64,000 nucleotides of DNA from assembly GCA_002633005.1 (NCBI GenBank), contig NMRA01000046.1, forward strand, positions 1,203,126 to 1,267,125, given 5' to 3'. The DNA comes from Phoronis australis. Taxonomy: Eukaryota; Phoronida; Phoronidae. Of the stretch, positions 42,701 to 57,700 are shown in pieces. How positions within the stretch are numbered: the stretch's first letter is position 1; each line of letters starts with the position of its first letter. The notes under the pieces are model-generated. The model was not told the origin of the DNA, searched no databases, and saw only the letters and a program-made list of their open reading frames with translations. A program made the translations under genes and the position numbers.

Positions 42701-45700
42701 AACCAATAAGTTACAAAACATGACTTGAAAGCAATTGAAAAATATGAATCATTTTGCGACACCGAATCAAGCCTTGAACAGCAGTTGACAGTCAAACAAA
42801 AAACCATTTCAAAATTATTTCAACTATTTTTTAGCTTAGTGTAAGATCACCTGAATGGGAAATTTGCAGTAAAATAATTCGAATATATCTTATATTTTTG
42901 CCCAAAAACACGAAAATTGAACAAAGTTTCTTTTTTTAGAAACCTTTGTCAAAATGTATCAATGTTAAATCTTCACAAATTATAAAGTAGCCGATTGAAC
43001 ATGACTTTCAGTTCAGCAAAAGTCGCCATGTTGTCGGTGCCGCCAGAAATGAGACGAAGGCCAACGGGAATTGTGAGCACATTTATCACTTAATGAGTAA
43101 CAACTGCGAGGCTGAAATTTGGTGAACACTCTTAAATCGTGCAGAATAGTAAGTAAAGATATGTCTAACTAAATTTCACCGTAATTTGTTGGCGAAAACA
43201 ATTTACACAAAGTTTTAAACTCGTAACTTATCCCGCTGTCCTCCAATATGGCCGACGCGATCCAAACAAAGTGACACAAATTTCGCCACAAAACTTACAC
43301 TGCTTGCCCGGATTTTGATACTTTTTCGATTTTTACTGAGTAGATTGCACTACCTTTCCGATGATAGCAAAGTACTTTTTCAAAACGAGAAAAAAAAAAA
43401 ATAAAACCCAAAAAATTGGTTCGACCCATATTGGTTCCTAGGTTCGACCGGCCTACGTAAGGAACTAAACCCCAATGCTATTTTAACATACTAAGTACGC
43501 GTAACATTCCAAAAAAATTCAACTACCACTAACTACAAACTATAATTACACTACATATGAAAACGAATCACGAGATATTACTAATAAAACAAAATAATGA
43601 AGACTTTTCGAGCAAGCCATAGCACATTCAGTTACAAGGAAAAAATGGCGGCGTTCAGGACAAGTTCCTGAACTGATGAGCCGGAAATGTGGGTACGGAA
43701 ATAACCGATGACAGCCGGTAATTATACGCTCACAGAGAAGGGTCAAATATTGTTAAAAATCGCTTTTGGCAAGAAAGGCGAAAAGAATATAAAGAAAGGG
43801 TGTCGAAAATAAGATTTTATGTAGTAAGTATTTTCTGATACTGGAACCACATGGGCAGTTTGAGAGAAGGACTTTAAACTTGCATTTTTCACCGTTTTGT
43901 CGGCTAGAAAGAGAAAATTGAATTAAAATTAGAATTAAAATCGGTCTCTAAATATTTCTTGACGGGATAGTATGCTATTTCATTTTCCACTAAGAACGTC
44001 GAAATGATCAGCAACTCAAGAAAACGTTTGAGAGTTGTTGGGGTTGGCTAACCTTAAAATTGCAAATTCGAAAATGACAAGTGTACGCACTGTCCATGAC
44101 TAGTGCTGAAGGTGAGCAATATTATGAGACCGATATGATGATATTAGAAGGCTGATAATCGATGTTCGTTTATGCCGGATCAACATGTCGAATTGCAAGT
44201 ACACTTACGTGGTATCCCAAACGTGTCTATTAGCGAAAGGTGCAAAGTATGTTTAGTTTAAGCATTGTGCTTATCACCAGGTACGCGTTGTTCGTACATA
44301 TTTTGTGTTGTCGTTGTTGCTGGTGGAGTGAACATTATGTGACGATGCTGTTGCTGATTATAATAAGATGATGATGATAATGATGAGTATGGTGATGTCA
44401 ATGGTGATGACGACGATGACGGAGATACGTGTGCTAATCACTGTTTTTGTTGGTTTGGCGACGGTGATAATGTTACTGGTTTGTGTAGTTGGTTCGCTTC
44501 GTAGTAAGGTGTCGACAGATTTTCTTTAATAGTGTTGATTATGTGATCTAAAAACCACGCTGATCAAAATCGTCACTTCGCTTTCAGTTCCCCGCACAGA
44601 TTGTGAGGATCTTCAAAAATACGCCAACTCCACCACTGATGGCGTGTATACCTTAGTTACATCCAGCGGTAACGAAACTACAGTTTGGTGCGACATGTCA
44701 GTCAATGGTGGAGGATGGACCGTGTTTCAGCGGTTTGTAGCACGAATCAATGGTTTTTACGATCAACATACCTTATTTAGATTAATAATTTATTTAAACG
44801 CTATTGAAGTCACTCTAATTGCGAAGAAATTTTAAAACACTACCATTCAGTTCAGACGATTAACATGAAAAAATCTCTGCCTCAGTCTTCACAACTTCAA
44901 AAACGCAACTTAATCTATGCGTTTTTAAAGACTTGTCAGTTCGCTCATACCATTTTATTTGTTTTCAAATTTTCCTCATCCCCACGTATTGTTTTCATAA
45001 TTGCTTTATGTAAGTAAGTTATTTGCTCCACACAAACACCGTCGATATACGACCAAAAACGCAACTTCTTTGCGTTTTCGTTTAACGTCCATACCAATAT
45101 GCCAAATAATCATGAAGTAAATCTCTTCGAAAAAGTTGTGTTTTCGACCGCTCACACTAGGGTCATTCAATACATACACAAAATGTGCCGATAGTGACTT
45201 AGGTGAAGTAATATCCCATAAGACTCTATTCCGCGTATCGACAGAGACCGAAGGTGTTTATCCCATACGCTTCCAATTCTTTTATTTTTCGGCGATTTTT
45301 TAAAATACTGTTCACGTGACGAATCACATCCTATGTATATGTATTGTGCGTTAGGTTACAAGTTTTATCTAGTAAAAAAACAACGTAAAAGGAGAATTCC
45401 ACCCGATTTAATTAGCCTTTTTACCGTCTCAATCGGTTTATATCCATATCACTTCGTATACGGTCGATCTTACCCGCCGAGAGGAAGGTGACAAACGACG
45501 TAGCAACGTCAGTGGTTCTTTGGCAGGGTGAGTGCTGGTATGACATGCACGCAACCGTAGGGGGGGCCCCTCGGGTGGCTCAAACCAGCCCCCCATTTGG
45601 CGAAGTGGACAAAAGGTCCGCCACAGAGATACAAAAAGTCCCAGAAAACGAAAAGGCGAAAACTCAAAATTTACAGTTCTGAAGGTGGTACCCGTTTTTT

Positions 45701-48700
45701 TAGTCCTGTTGCCTTTTTGTCAGCAGAAGGTCCACATCGTCAGAAATTCGAGCCCCCAATATTAAAATCTGGGTGCGCGCATGTATGGTGTGGTGTATCG
45801 ATCATTCCCGCTTGTGCGAACTATGAAGCTGCGAGGAAATCGGGAAAATCGATTTCCTCTAAAGCCCATAAAGCTTCGGAAGTGGCTCGCGGTAGTGAAG
45901 AATGAAAAGTTCGCCATTAATACCTAGTGAGGCCGTAAAACTTCTTCGCGTCTTGCAGTGGCCTGCATTTCGTCGGATCGGTTGTTGATCAGTTTTTGAT
46001 TATGGAGAATTGTAGATGATTATGAAAACATAAACAATTACAATTAATTCAAGGCGTTAGAGCATAACGTTTTATATAACTTGTTTGATGACTGACTCGT
46101 TCATTAGGCTTCTGTTTGGTCCTCCGGTTGTAGGATGTTTTCGCCAGTTCTTTTTCTTAGCCCTAAGAAAACGTCGTAAGCACCCGTTTTTCAGATGCGG
46201 TGCAAAATCAGGATTGTGCGTGAGACACATCTGCGCTTCTCCAAGAATTCTTTTCACTTGCGGAATTTCGCGGTAGCAAACGCAAGCACCAGTCGTTTCC
46301 ATTATCGTGCGGTTAGTTCATGGACAAGTCATCCAAACGGTTTTTGGGACTATTCATATGTTCCGTTGTCTGTGCACGTTCACGGAGCCCCTCTATTATT
46401 TCTTGATCAGTGTATTCCTATGAAACCTAACAATCGACCTGTGAATTCATCGGATGAGCATTCGTCTTAGTCGGGATTGCGAGTTGATGCCACGTTGGCG
46501 GTTATATTTTATATTGTGCGTTCTGTTTCCGTCAAAATAATTATTCTCACCCTGACCAATGCTTATACAAAACTGAAACAAAGCCTGTCTCCTTAGATGC
46601 AATTTGTAATGCCTTGGAGTTTTCGTGAGTGAAAATGTTTTGAAAAGCCAACAATGAATAAACCGCTGCGTTACCGGCTTTAGATGTAATAAACCGGCTA
46701 ATTGATAGGGCACCGAGACCTAAGCTCATGCTAATTCGGTGTTTGCTGACAGAAAGCTGTTGTGAAACAATAACTCCATTTTATATCCTATGGTCAAATG
46801 TTAGGAGAATCTTTATTTAGACATTCATATGGATAATTTGAATAATTGTGACTGTACAAATTTTGCCATGACGGTTCTGTGGAAGGGCCAACCTGACTTG
46901 GCGGCCAACGGCGAGCTAGTAAGTAGATTTGCAGAATTTTGAGGATAATTCGCCAAAATGATCAGCGTGCACACTTTTTCTTTGGCTCACTAGTATAGTC
47001 TTTTCGTGACTGGAAGTTTAGTTTCCAACGTTGGCTGGTTTGTGTTCGTGATGTCTTCAGTCCTCCGGGCCGCGATGGGCCTGATCGGGTTCCGAGCCAC
47101 TTGCCGGGATAGCAAACGTTTTGTGTGGTTAGAACTGAAAAAATCGCAAGTCTAAAATTACAACACGCAGCTATGTTCTCCTGTCTGTATTCCACGGTCG
47201 AATAATTTAAATTTATCACCAAACAGACCCCAATCTCCCACAACCGATCTTGCGTAAATTGGCCTACCGAACTGTGTAGGCTACGATACTTTCAAATACC
47301 TAAAAATCCGTAACATCGAAATAAAATTACACGTTTGTTTTTACCTCGATGTATTTATAAGGGTTTTACGTGGAATATTGATAATTTATTGATGTAAAAC
47401 TATGAATTCAAGCGATAAGCGGACACCAGTATGCGTAGTGTGAACTGCTGAACAGACTGCATTCGAAGCTCTGACGTCATTGGTTAATTTCAACACCTTC
47501 GTCTGCCGTCAGGTGTCGGGTAAAAGAGCTGTACTTACTGTTATCGAGTGGAACTACTCGATCTAAATTGATACAAAATAACTTGTTTTTTGAGTGGCAT
47601 TCTCCTTTAAAGGTAACGATCTATTACTTGAAAAAAGATAACAAAGACGAAACAACGGTAACTTTGCAGTTTGTAACATTTCCCGTAAATAATTAAATAA
47701 CAGCAATATTTAACATTGCGTTACCGAGGAATCGGCGCCTGAGTTGCAGACGATATAACATTCAGCAAATAAAACTGAGACAGAAGCGTCATATAATAAA
47801 CAGTTTTTACCAGATGTTACGTTTGGGACCTGATTGCTTGTTGAATGTTATTTATAATGCTGAAATTTTATTACTTTAAGCCAATTTGAGAAAGTTGGAG
47901 AATCGAGTTTCACCTACTCAGAACACAGAATGTGTTTTGTCAGTGGAAAGATATCGCTGAATTTCATAATTACAACCATATATGTACTCCCGTTATTAAA
48001 CTATAATTTTTAAAAAAATATTTATGCTGCCCTGCCAGTGAAGTGATTACCCATAATGCACATGAGCCATCTGACAGCAGAAAAACATGTCGAGAACATG
48101 CGAGGTGAGTAGGTGTTTTGGCACGTGTTGTGAGCAAAACGCAAGGAATCAAAACGTACTAACATTTGGAAATCACAGTCATTGGTTGTTACGCAATTGT
48201 CTCAACTATTTATGTTACTATACCGAATCAATCGAAGTCGACGAATCTTGGCCGTGTCGTGTGTAACTGTAAACATGGGACTAGCTCTTTTAGTTTTAGT
48301 CAGTTTTAGTGCCTCAGGACTTCGTCAATTTTGATTGGTACCGTTTCCTCTTCGAGGAGATTATATGCAACAAGTAGGCACATGATTTTTGACTGCTGAC
48401 GATATCAGTTGCTTACGAAAAACACGTTTCCAGCCTGTCATTGTGATGTTCAATGTCTTTCGTTCATCAAGTTTGTGATAGAGTACTAAGGCCAGGGCGT
48501 AAAATGCTTCCATGGTTGTATCTTTAAATTACAGCTACGATTCTCCGAACACCAGACCTAGACCAGCTGATAGGAAACCCATAGTTGAAATCCCTATGCC
48601 GGGCCACGCCACTGAACTCCTTACTTGTGTCAAAACCGCTCCACACACACACACACACACACTGCTTTCACGCAGTCAAGTCTCCTGGATAAGAAGTTAA

Positions 48701-51700
48701 TTGTTCTTCAGGTATAGGGCATTTCTGAATTTATGTGGGTGTGACTGTGGCGTGTGTGTGTAAATAAGGGGTGCAGGTTTGGGAGGTTTACCATGAGTTT
48801 AATGTGTGATGGTCTTGGACTGGGATTTGCTGGCTAGATGGTATTTAGTAGACATGTGATGGGCAAGAACCCTTTGACCTCCTGCTGTATACACAGGCAG
48901 TCATCTGGTGGGGCAAGGGTTCAAGGTTTTCAAAAGTTACATTATTGCTGTGTACAAAGTAAATGGAGATGTTCTGTTAAATGGTTACAGGATTTTCCCT
49001 TAATCGGCATTTGTTCTGCCCACATTCAGGGCCGTAGGAAGTCAAAAATTATTGGGAGGTTATAAACCAATTCTATTTTGTCAAACTAATCCTCTTTCCT
49101 CTCGCCACCCCTCCGCCCCTCAACCCCCAATCTCCGGATGCCGCTATATTTGAAGCGAACCCCAACGTCTGCCATACAAGTGGGGAGGGGGGGGGGTGGA
49201 ATCCCGGAGATGCAGCTATCAGGATTTGAGTAATCATGAACGAACAAGGTTTCACAGAGAGTTGCAAAGAATGGGTCTAGGGCCAGCGCACTGACGGGTA
49301 GCTCAGCTACGATTCATTTGAGACAGGCAGCTTATCTCGTACCTCGAACCTATCCGTCTGCGCTAGCTCTAAGGTCAAGAAAGGTTTTATCATGATCCAA
49401 GGTTGCGAGAATAGTTCATTCTTTGATTTTTTTTTGAAAATGTGAGGTCCCTTGTATAGTGTCTTTGGGGCTGTTTCAAAATGCCATGTTGAAACACGAC
49501 CGGTAGTCAAGTTTCTTGTGGATGGGAAAATGACACAGAGCGTGTCCAAAAATATACACACTTCAACGTCTGGGGTTCAAATTCAGTTCCCGGGATCACT
49601 AAGATTCTGCGCGGCCTACTGCTTGGTTGCACATTCTTTTTACTGTGGGTGCATCAGTGATTACGTGCAAGCAAACTATTCAATTTTTGAAGAACAGTAA
49701 TATATTGCGCAATATCACTGAAAACTAAAAACATCAAGGAAGTGTACAGAAAATATTTCCAAATAAATGAGCAATGAGATAAACTTCTTCGATCTTCTGT
49801 TTGTGAATTTAAACTACTAATCTAGTTCTTAAGTCAATATGCAAGTTATTGTCATTTGAATTGTGAGAACAACATTTTGGGACACATTGTAGAGCTGTCC
49901 GACGTTCATCAATATCCTTGAGACTTATTTCATATAGACAAAAATCGTTTAGTATACTTTGCTATTTGGGGATCTGACGATAGATTGAATTTTCCCAACG
50001 TCACCCACAACTTCTACCAACAATCCTCAAAAGAAAGACTAGTCTTGTGATGCTATGAGTAAAAGTAACAATATTTTATAACTAACCATCAGAGATTGTC
50101 GTTTTGTGTAATTCACAAATAGTAGTCTTTACGTTCTTTAAATTTCTACCTTTTCGATGGTGGTCAGTTGTATTGTAGTTTTTACATTTTTGATTGTTTG
50201 AGTTCAATGCCTTGATACTGCTGTGATGTGTACGAATGCATTGTGTTTTTGATAAATGTGGAATCTCAACTTCCCCTCGTGAATGCTTGTCAGTCGGATT
50301 TACATGTACAGAGGGACAAAGGGACAATTCTCCCGAACCGATCCAACAAGAGACGGTCCCGTAAGCTTGGAAAACATTGACAGTTCATTCCATCTTCGTG
50401 TGACTCTGCAAGAAGTGACCTTCCTCAACATGAAAGCCGGTTGTACGATGTCACAAAAATCAGAAAAATGGAGGACATTGGGCCCTCTCTCCGTTAGCGG
50501 CCCCTAAGAATTTGTCACGAAAAGGGTTGCCACTTGAATGTCGTCAGTGGTCCCCCTTCGCGAGCTGGGCCCCTAAATATGGAAATATCTATATATTCAA
50601 AGATCAGAAAATGCGCAGCAATTGATATTATCCGTCAGGTCATCAATTTTTGTCAAGTGATATACAAATTCGAGAAAAAAAAAACGAAAAAAGAACAACA
50701 GCTGTCTCCGTTATCCCTTGCTAGAGGGGTGCCTCTGGAAAAACAGTTTTGCATTTGCAAAATTGTCTTATTGACTTTACAATTTTCTCGATTGGTCGAA
50801 ATACATATATGAATGACTAAGTGTGCATTTTCAGGTGCGTTTTGACTAATTATGCTGTAAAAACGAAGACCCTAACAACAATGTCCTGGCCAGGACCCTC
50901 AAAGTGTAAATCATGCACTGATACTGAAATATTATGAATTTCTTCTCTTATCCATATTCACACTCTTTCTTTTCGTGACTGTCCCCGGCCCCACGCCAGT
51001 GTCGGTTGCCACGATTTAACCTTGACGGCTGCAAATTTTTGGGGGTTGGAATGTGCCCCCCTCATACCACCCGCTTCCGAGGGCCCTGACATTCTGTTCT
51101 ATTCTATTCCAAAGAAATTTTGTTTGTAGAAAATTGTAGTGCCCTATTGTTTTTAGTTTTATCCTTGAATGAGCTTCCCTTTAAATAAACTACACTGATT
51201 TAGGCTCTGTCTGAATGTTTGAGTGAAAACTTATATAACACTGGGTCTAATCTAAGCATTTTGCCTTATCTCCATCTATATTTCACCTACTTGTGTATAA
51301 TTTATAGTTATCTAAACTGTATTTTTCTAAGAATTAACAACAGATATATTTTATGCGCAATAGCGTTCACCTTCCGGCTCACAAGAACAACCAGTTCGGG
51401 AAACAAGAGACCGTGGAAGGGGTGGAATAGTGATCCACGTCATCGTGGAGGAAGCAGAGCTCAAGGGGTTAACCTAGTTGTGCAAGTTGAAAGTCTTGCT
51501 GGCGACAGAAAAAATGTTATGCCAGGTATGAAACTGAGGACTGAATGATTTTAATAAAAACATGCTAGTCATATTGTGGTTGTCTTTGTAGGTGTTGGCA
51601 CAAAAATCTTACAAATGAAAGGGTGCAGTGTTTAAAAATTCTTTGTTCTCATTGATGTGAATGTAGTCAATGAATTACGTCCACTTTAGGTTCTAACTGA

Positions 51701-54700
51701 TCGCATTTTATTATTGATGTTTGTTAATTCAAATCTCTGTTGGAAATACCATCCAAAACAAAGGAAAGTCTCACTTTGCAAAAGTATTGGCGAGTTCATA
51801 GTCTGCAATAATGAAAATCTATACATTTTGATTGTCCAATACAAGATGTCAATCCACATCAAACAGTGGTAGCTTATATTTCATTTACAAGCGACAAGTT
51901 GCTATTCATTTCCTTGTCAAATCTGCAATAATGTTGAAACAACATGAAAATATATTTTACTAATATTTTCAGGATTTCTAAGTGTTTTGCCCAGATGAAG
52001 GTGCACTCGCTTTAGGCGAACTGCAACGAAATGGCTTGATTTCACTGAGGCCAGAGACTGGTCAGAAGGCGTCTAACCGACATGGACATCTTGTGAGACG
52101 TGTGGAAAGGGTTGCGCAGAGTTGTATTTGGACAAAAATCAACTAATTTACAGACACCGTGGGACATTATACAGGCTGCCCAGATTTAGCGGACCATTGA
52201 ATGTTGGTATTTTGGTGTCACCTTCTTGTGCACTTGTTGTTACTTCATCTGTGAAATGAAAGCATTTTACTGCTACTGCTACAATCTCATTATCACTTGG
52301 TGATTCAAAATGCGAGGTCTTCTCCACAATCACTTGGTGATTCAAAATGCGAGGTCTTCTCCACACCTGTCGCTTGAGTTACCAAAAAATTAGTGTCAGA
52401 TAAATTATTACAGACATGTGAGCATTGATCCAACGGCTATAACTGTCAACCTTCCTTAAGACTTTTTCCCCCGAAAATTAAATATTGGTGTACCGTAATA
52501 TGTCCATATTTTGCAGTGCCACTCAACATTTCATAAATGCATTATTTAGGCGCCAAATGTGCAAGTTGTGTGGAAAGAGTTCAATATATTTTAAGTGCAA
52601 GAGAAGTCTTTACCAGCCATTTTCAAACCTTTTGATTTTCGACACTTGTAGCACTTTCAACACTATTAATGAATTGTGCGGGGTCCGTCGATTAGCCTGA
52701 AAATGTGCTCTTGTGCCATACCCCATTCGTAAAGTAATATCGTCTCAAGATTTTTAGTTTGCTCAGAACAGAGGTACCGACCATCCGAAATAAAAACTTT
52801 TTGCGATAATTTAAAATGACACTTTGTTGCTTGATATCTCTGTTGTTATACTGGAAATAAACAAATCTAAGACATGGTTCCCTATGTATTGAGAGCAAGT
52901 ACATTAGACCACTAGTCTACGGGAGTTAACGTTTTTTAGAAATGCATGTCTCAAGCCCAAATTACGTCTGAAAATCTGGTGGTCATGTGATAATAAACGA
53001 GCGAACACAGTGTGTTTTATAACTGCCAATGTTCGGTATTTCTTCAAGATAGTTCACAGAATGCTCGCTTTCTTATTTATAACCATGTCGTGTATTTAGT
53101 AACTCTGATGAAAATTAATACAAACATATCATCCAAACAGTATTTTGTCAAACTTAACGCACATGGGTGTACTCCGTGCAAGGTGGTAATTAACCCGAAA
53201 CCTCTGTAAAAATGACTATCTAGGCCACCTGTTAGTCCGCAATCTGCTTCGTTTTGTTCCTCAGGTCTTCAGTGATTCAAACCTCGACATTTTAGTTGCT
53301 TACCACCCCAGGTTAATTTCAGTCGCCAATTCGTTGTAACCACTTTCTATTTACACTTAAGTTAAGACTCCGATGAGGTCGTTTGGGAAGAACACATCTA
53401 GCTATGAATGGAAAAGTTCACGTTTTTAATACCAGGACCCAATCTCCAATCTCATACTCATATTCGAGATTTCATACTCAAAATCGTGCTCACTGGAGTT
53501 GTACTCGAAAAAGTGTATTCCAAGTCACATTTCGAGTGGACTCCAAACGTATTCGAATCTAAGAACCGTTGCGCTGATTCAGCGCCCCCTATTCGCATTA
53601 GCTACCATTGCAACTACATTATCGTTTGCTGTCGCTACAAGAGTGTAACATAGAAAGGTGAGTGTTCTGCAACTGTTATTCATTATTTTTTCATTTACAA
53701 TACAAAATTCTTATACCAAAAAATTATAGACTTCTTGATACATGTGCCAATTAAGGTTTACTTCTCGTGTTCCTTATTTCCCGAAAATGTCTTAAGAAAT
53801 TTGTAACAGCTCATCTCATCAAAGTCACGTCCAGAGCAGCTACAATCTCGGTGTCTGATTTAGACAGGGGGCAAAATGGGTTCACACTCCCCTAAACTTG
53901 AGACATTCACCCCTAACGTTGGCATGGTCGCACCAAGTATTGCCATACGGGTCCCATAAAATGTCGCGGCCCTAACAAAATATCCCAAAACGGGGTACTA
54001 CCCAAGACAAAAAAAAATGCGTATGAAACCAAACAAAAAATTTCATCACAACACTTGAATAAAAATTTCATAGAAACACTTGCCCGAAATATGCACCACG
54101 AAAAGTTGGTGTCTTGCCAATTTTTGCCTGCGCTAGTGTCACCCAAAAATGTGTGGCAGATTGTATTTTTTACATGCATGTGATTGTATTTTTGCTACCA
54201 CAACTCATTGTACCAGGATAAAGCTCTCATTGATTGTTTGTTAAGAAATTGAAAGGTTGCCGAGCTTTGTTAACATAAACTATGACTTCGAAATTTTGCC
54301 AGTATGTATACATACACATCTTTACTGATAGGTAAAATTTTTATTACTTATACCAAATACGGAAAAGTGAGCAAAACATCCGCCCAATTTTTGTTGACGT
54401 CACATCTCTTCCGACCGTTTCTAAAAACACGGTTCTAAAAATGTCAGGTGTGGCTTTTGCTAAGTCTTTACCTATTTATACGTTTTAAAAAGTTCAAGTT
54501 TGTAATAAAAACCGAAGACCTTAAAATGAGACACAAAATTTATTTTCCCCACTTCTTTACAATTTCTATGCCTAAACAAAAACAAATAGTAATAACCGTG
54601 TACTTCATAATCTGCTTATTGTGTACAACTGCCTCCAAAACAGCACACTCCATTTTTGAGAAGTTGTAGTTGTAGGGAAAGGTTTTGTGAGTAGATAAAG

Positions 54701-57700
54701 TTTGAGTCTAATACTGGAGTAAAAACTTACAAAAAATAGCGACGTTGCGTCCGCATCTCACATACTTCAGCTTGGCTTATGATGTTGTTTTCTCAACTGG
54801 ATGTCTCAAAATTTTCAAGCTTTGTGAGTACTTATATCTAATTATGTTTTACTTCTGTTACACTATATTTTAGAATATCTTGAACGCAGCAGTGCTGTGG
54901 GCTCAGTCTCAGTCATAACAGCTTATTATTTAAAATGACATTCTTATTAAAATGACATGGGCAAAAAATTGAATTTTGGGCTCAAAAAAGGGCTCCCTAT
55001 ATAATATAGAGACCCGGTCGAAGGGTTCAGACAAGCAGGGTCTCCTATATTAGGGGCCCCGCTATTCGGACCCTTTCAGATGGGGTCGTCTATATTAATA
55101 TAGAGCGACCCCGCTTGTCTGACCCTTCGACCGGAGCATTCTTTATTAATATAGGGAGCCCACTTTTGAGCCCAAAATTCAATTTCTTGTCCGTGTAATT
55201 TTAATAAAAAAAGTCATTTTAAATAATAAGCAGTTACAAATATTTCATGCCGTTTGCGTCTTTCTGTGAACAACAAATCAAATCTCCAGAGAACACCAAA
55301 ATGTGTATTTCACCTTAACACATACATTACAGTTCCGTTGCACATTACATACGCTCCATTCCATGTATGTCAAAGACGAAAACACACCCTTCTCCGACAC
55401 CTGTCGCTTGCGAAGTGCCCGACACACAGTCTCGTGGTCCACGTAACAAAGACTATACAGCGCACTGAGACGCAACAAAGACATTAAGCATAAGAATAAA
55501 TGAACAATAACTAAATAAGCATAACAATAAACGTACATTTACTAATACCCCGTCACATGTGCATAGAAAAATATTTTTTAAGACTCTATCCACTGTCAAG
55601 CCTCATAAATTGTCAGTGTTAATGATCCATTTTCGACGCACTCAACTGTGACAGTCACATTTACTTGGGTTACTGTATAACTGTCGTACGAACAACGCAA
55701 TTGTGGCCCATCGGTAGTGTGTAATTTTAATCAGTATTAACAATGGAAGGCGTCAATGATGTTACTTTATTTTGCCGAAAATGCGAGTACTGCGTGAGGT
55801 AAAATAGGTCCCAGATAACACCCAAGAGGCCCGGGAAATCGTGTGACAAACACATAGGACATTCATTCCACAAATTGAATTTGAATTATTCTGTAAAAGA
55901 GTTGCGCTTTCGCTTTCTTTTTATATTTGCCAGGAGTCACCTAACGATCTACGCTAGCATTAGTGCATGAGGTGATGGGGATTTCTGTAAGCTCCTCCCA
56001 CAGGAGACGGCATATTGAAATTTTCTAAGTCAATGATGCAGTAGTGGGCCGGCGACCCCCGGCCGCGGGGGACAGGCACCATATCAGCAGCCAGCATTTT
56101 TAAGGAATAGTTCGAATTGCACATATTCTGTGAGGGAAGGTTGAATTTCAAAGGTTTGGACCTTAATCGACCTATCGCCAGGATTGTGACTGACAGCTTA
56201 ACTGAGCAATTAGAAAGCAGCATTCTTGACACCTTCGTCTGCGTTTCCAAGTCGCCATTTTACCCGACAAATAACACGTTGTCAGTTTGTTCCAAGATAC
56301 GTACTTTTCAGTTTGATGGGTATAGTGTAGGCCTTTCTGATTTTGACTTCCGAGTTTCACTCGTCTGGGCGCCTTTGTCTCGACATCTGCTGGATCCCAG
56401 CACTATTGTAGCGGTAGTCCCCTGAAATTGCTGTTTTTAAGGACATTTTTGTTATTTTTCATTTATTTAGACCTATGATGGACATCGTTCTGTTTCGTAG
56501 AAGAGGTACATTTTTTGATATTCATATACCTGTAGGTTGGCGTTCAACTGAACTGCTCACTAAAGTTGACAGATACGATCGGCACATGCAAGGCGGGGCA
56601 CTAGACTACTGGATTCAAAGCGTGGGTTTCTTCGCAATAGTTTTTTCGGGGTAGTGGGCCTTCGAAGTGATGGTTTTTCTTCGGAGTAATGGGTTTGTTG
56701 GAGTAGTGGGGCAATAAATAACGACATATTGGTCGACATTTAAGTTTATTGTCTCTAAACCATTCTGAAGACAAAAGACAAACGTTGGAATATTGGTAAG
56801 TTTTGTACTTTGTCTTGAGAATGGTTTAGAGACTGTAAACCGGTCAATATGTCTGATTTTAAAGTTAGAACGTATTTGTTTCATTTCATAAAATTAATTA
56901 GATGCATTTTCTCTTGGTCAAGCGAAGGTTAAAGAAGATACGATACAAGGGCCTTTAACTGCAAAGACAGTAGAAACGGCAGAAACAAGTCATTGGACTT
57001 CATTGTCCAAATTATTTGAGTGAAGACGCCACGTTTTCTTGGGTATTCCAAGTTCTAGTAAGCCCATGTGCGATCTTGGGAGTAAGCGAAATTCCAAGTT
57101 CATATTCGACCTCCGCAAGACACTCGAAATTCGATTGACAATTCAGCAGGCGTGCATCTTTTCTTGGTGCACGACACAAAAAATAAAAATTAAGCTAGAA
57201 AAAATTTGTATTAGATTTAGTTTATTATTTAAAAAAAATCGGTATCATGTCGAAAGAGTACGCGTTGAATCAGTTGAGTGCAATGCGGCCATGGGATATT
57301 GTTTTTCGTATTCACCCCCCGCACTACTTCAACAGTGCCCTCTGACATGGAAAGTTCAAAGGGTAGGTCAATGTCGACTCGACGTCGTTAGCCGGTCCGA
57401 TCAACAAACTCCGTATATAGTTTAAAGTAATACAATAGCGGAGTTGCAACGCCGCCATATTGGAAATGGGTCAGAATGTTGCATTGTGGTTAAGCTGGTA
57501 AACAAGTACGTCGGCAAGCGTGGGGGCGAACCGNCTAGAGGGCGTGCGTGTACTAGTGGTGATAGATTAACAGCCTCGATTTTGCTAGCCCTTTAAATAC
57601 ATGGTGAAATGGCTTGTAGGTGTGCAAACTGAATCTGAGATTGCGTGAAAAGGGTGCTTCTATGAGAGAAAGTAAGCACGACCTTATACAAAGGTAAGGT

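Noticed and set aside
49280-49590. TAGCTCAGCTACGATTC followed later by GGGGTTCAAATTC considered as a tRNA or SINE
   Set aside because: The two box-like strings are about 280 bp apart, too far for an internal pol III promoter.
57039-57425. 128-codon plus-strand frame
   Set aside because: No recognisable domain and no splice partners; it lies in a large intron.
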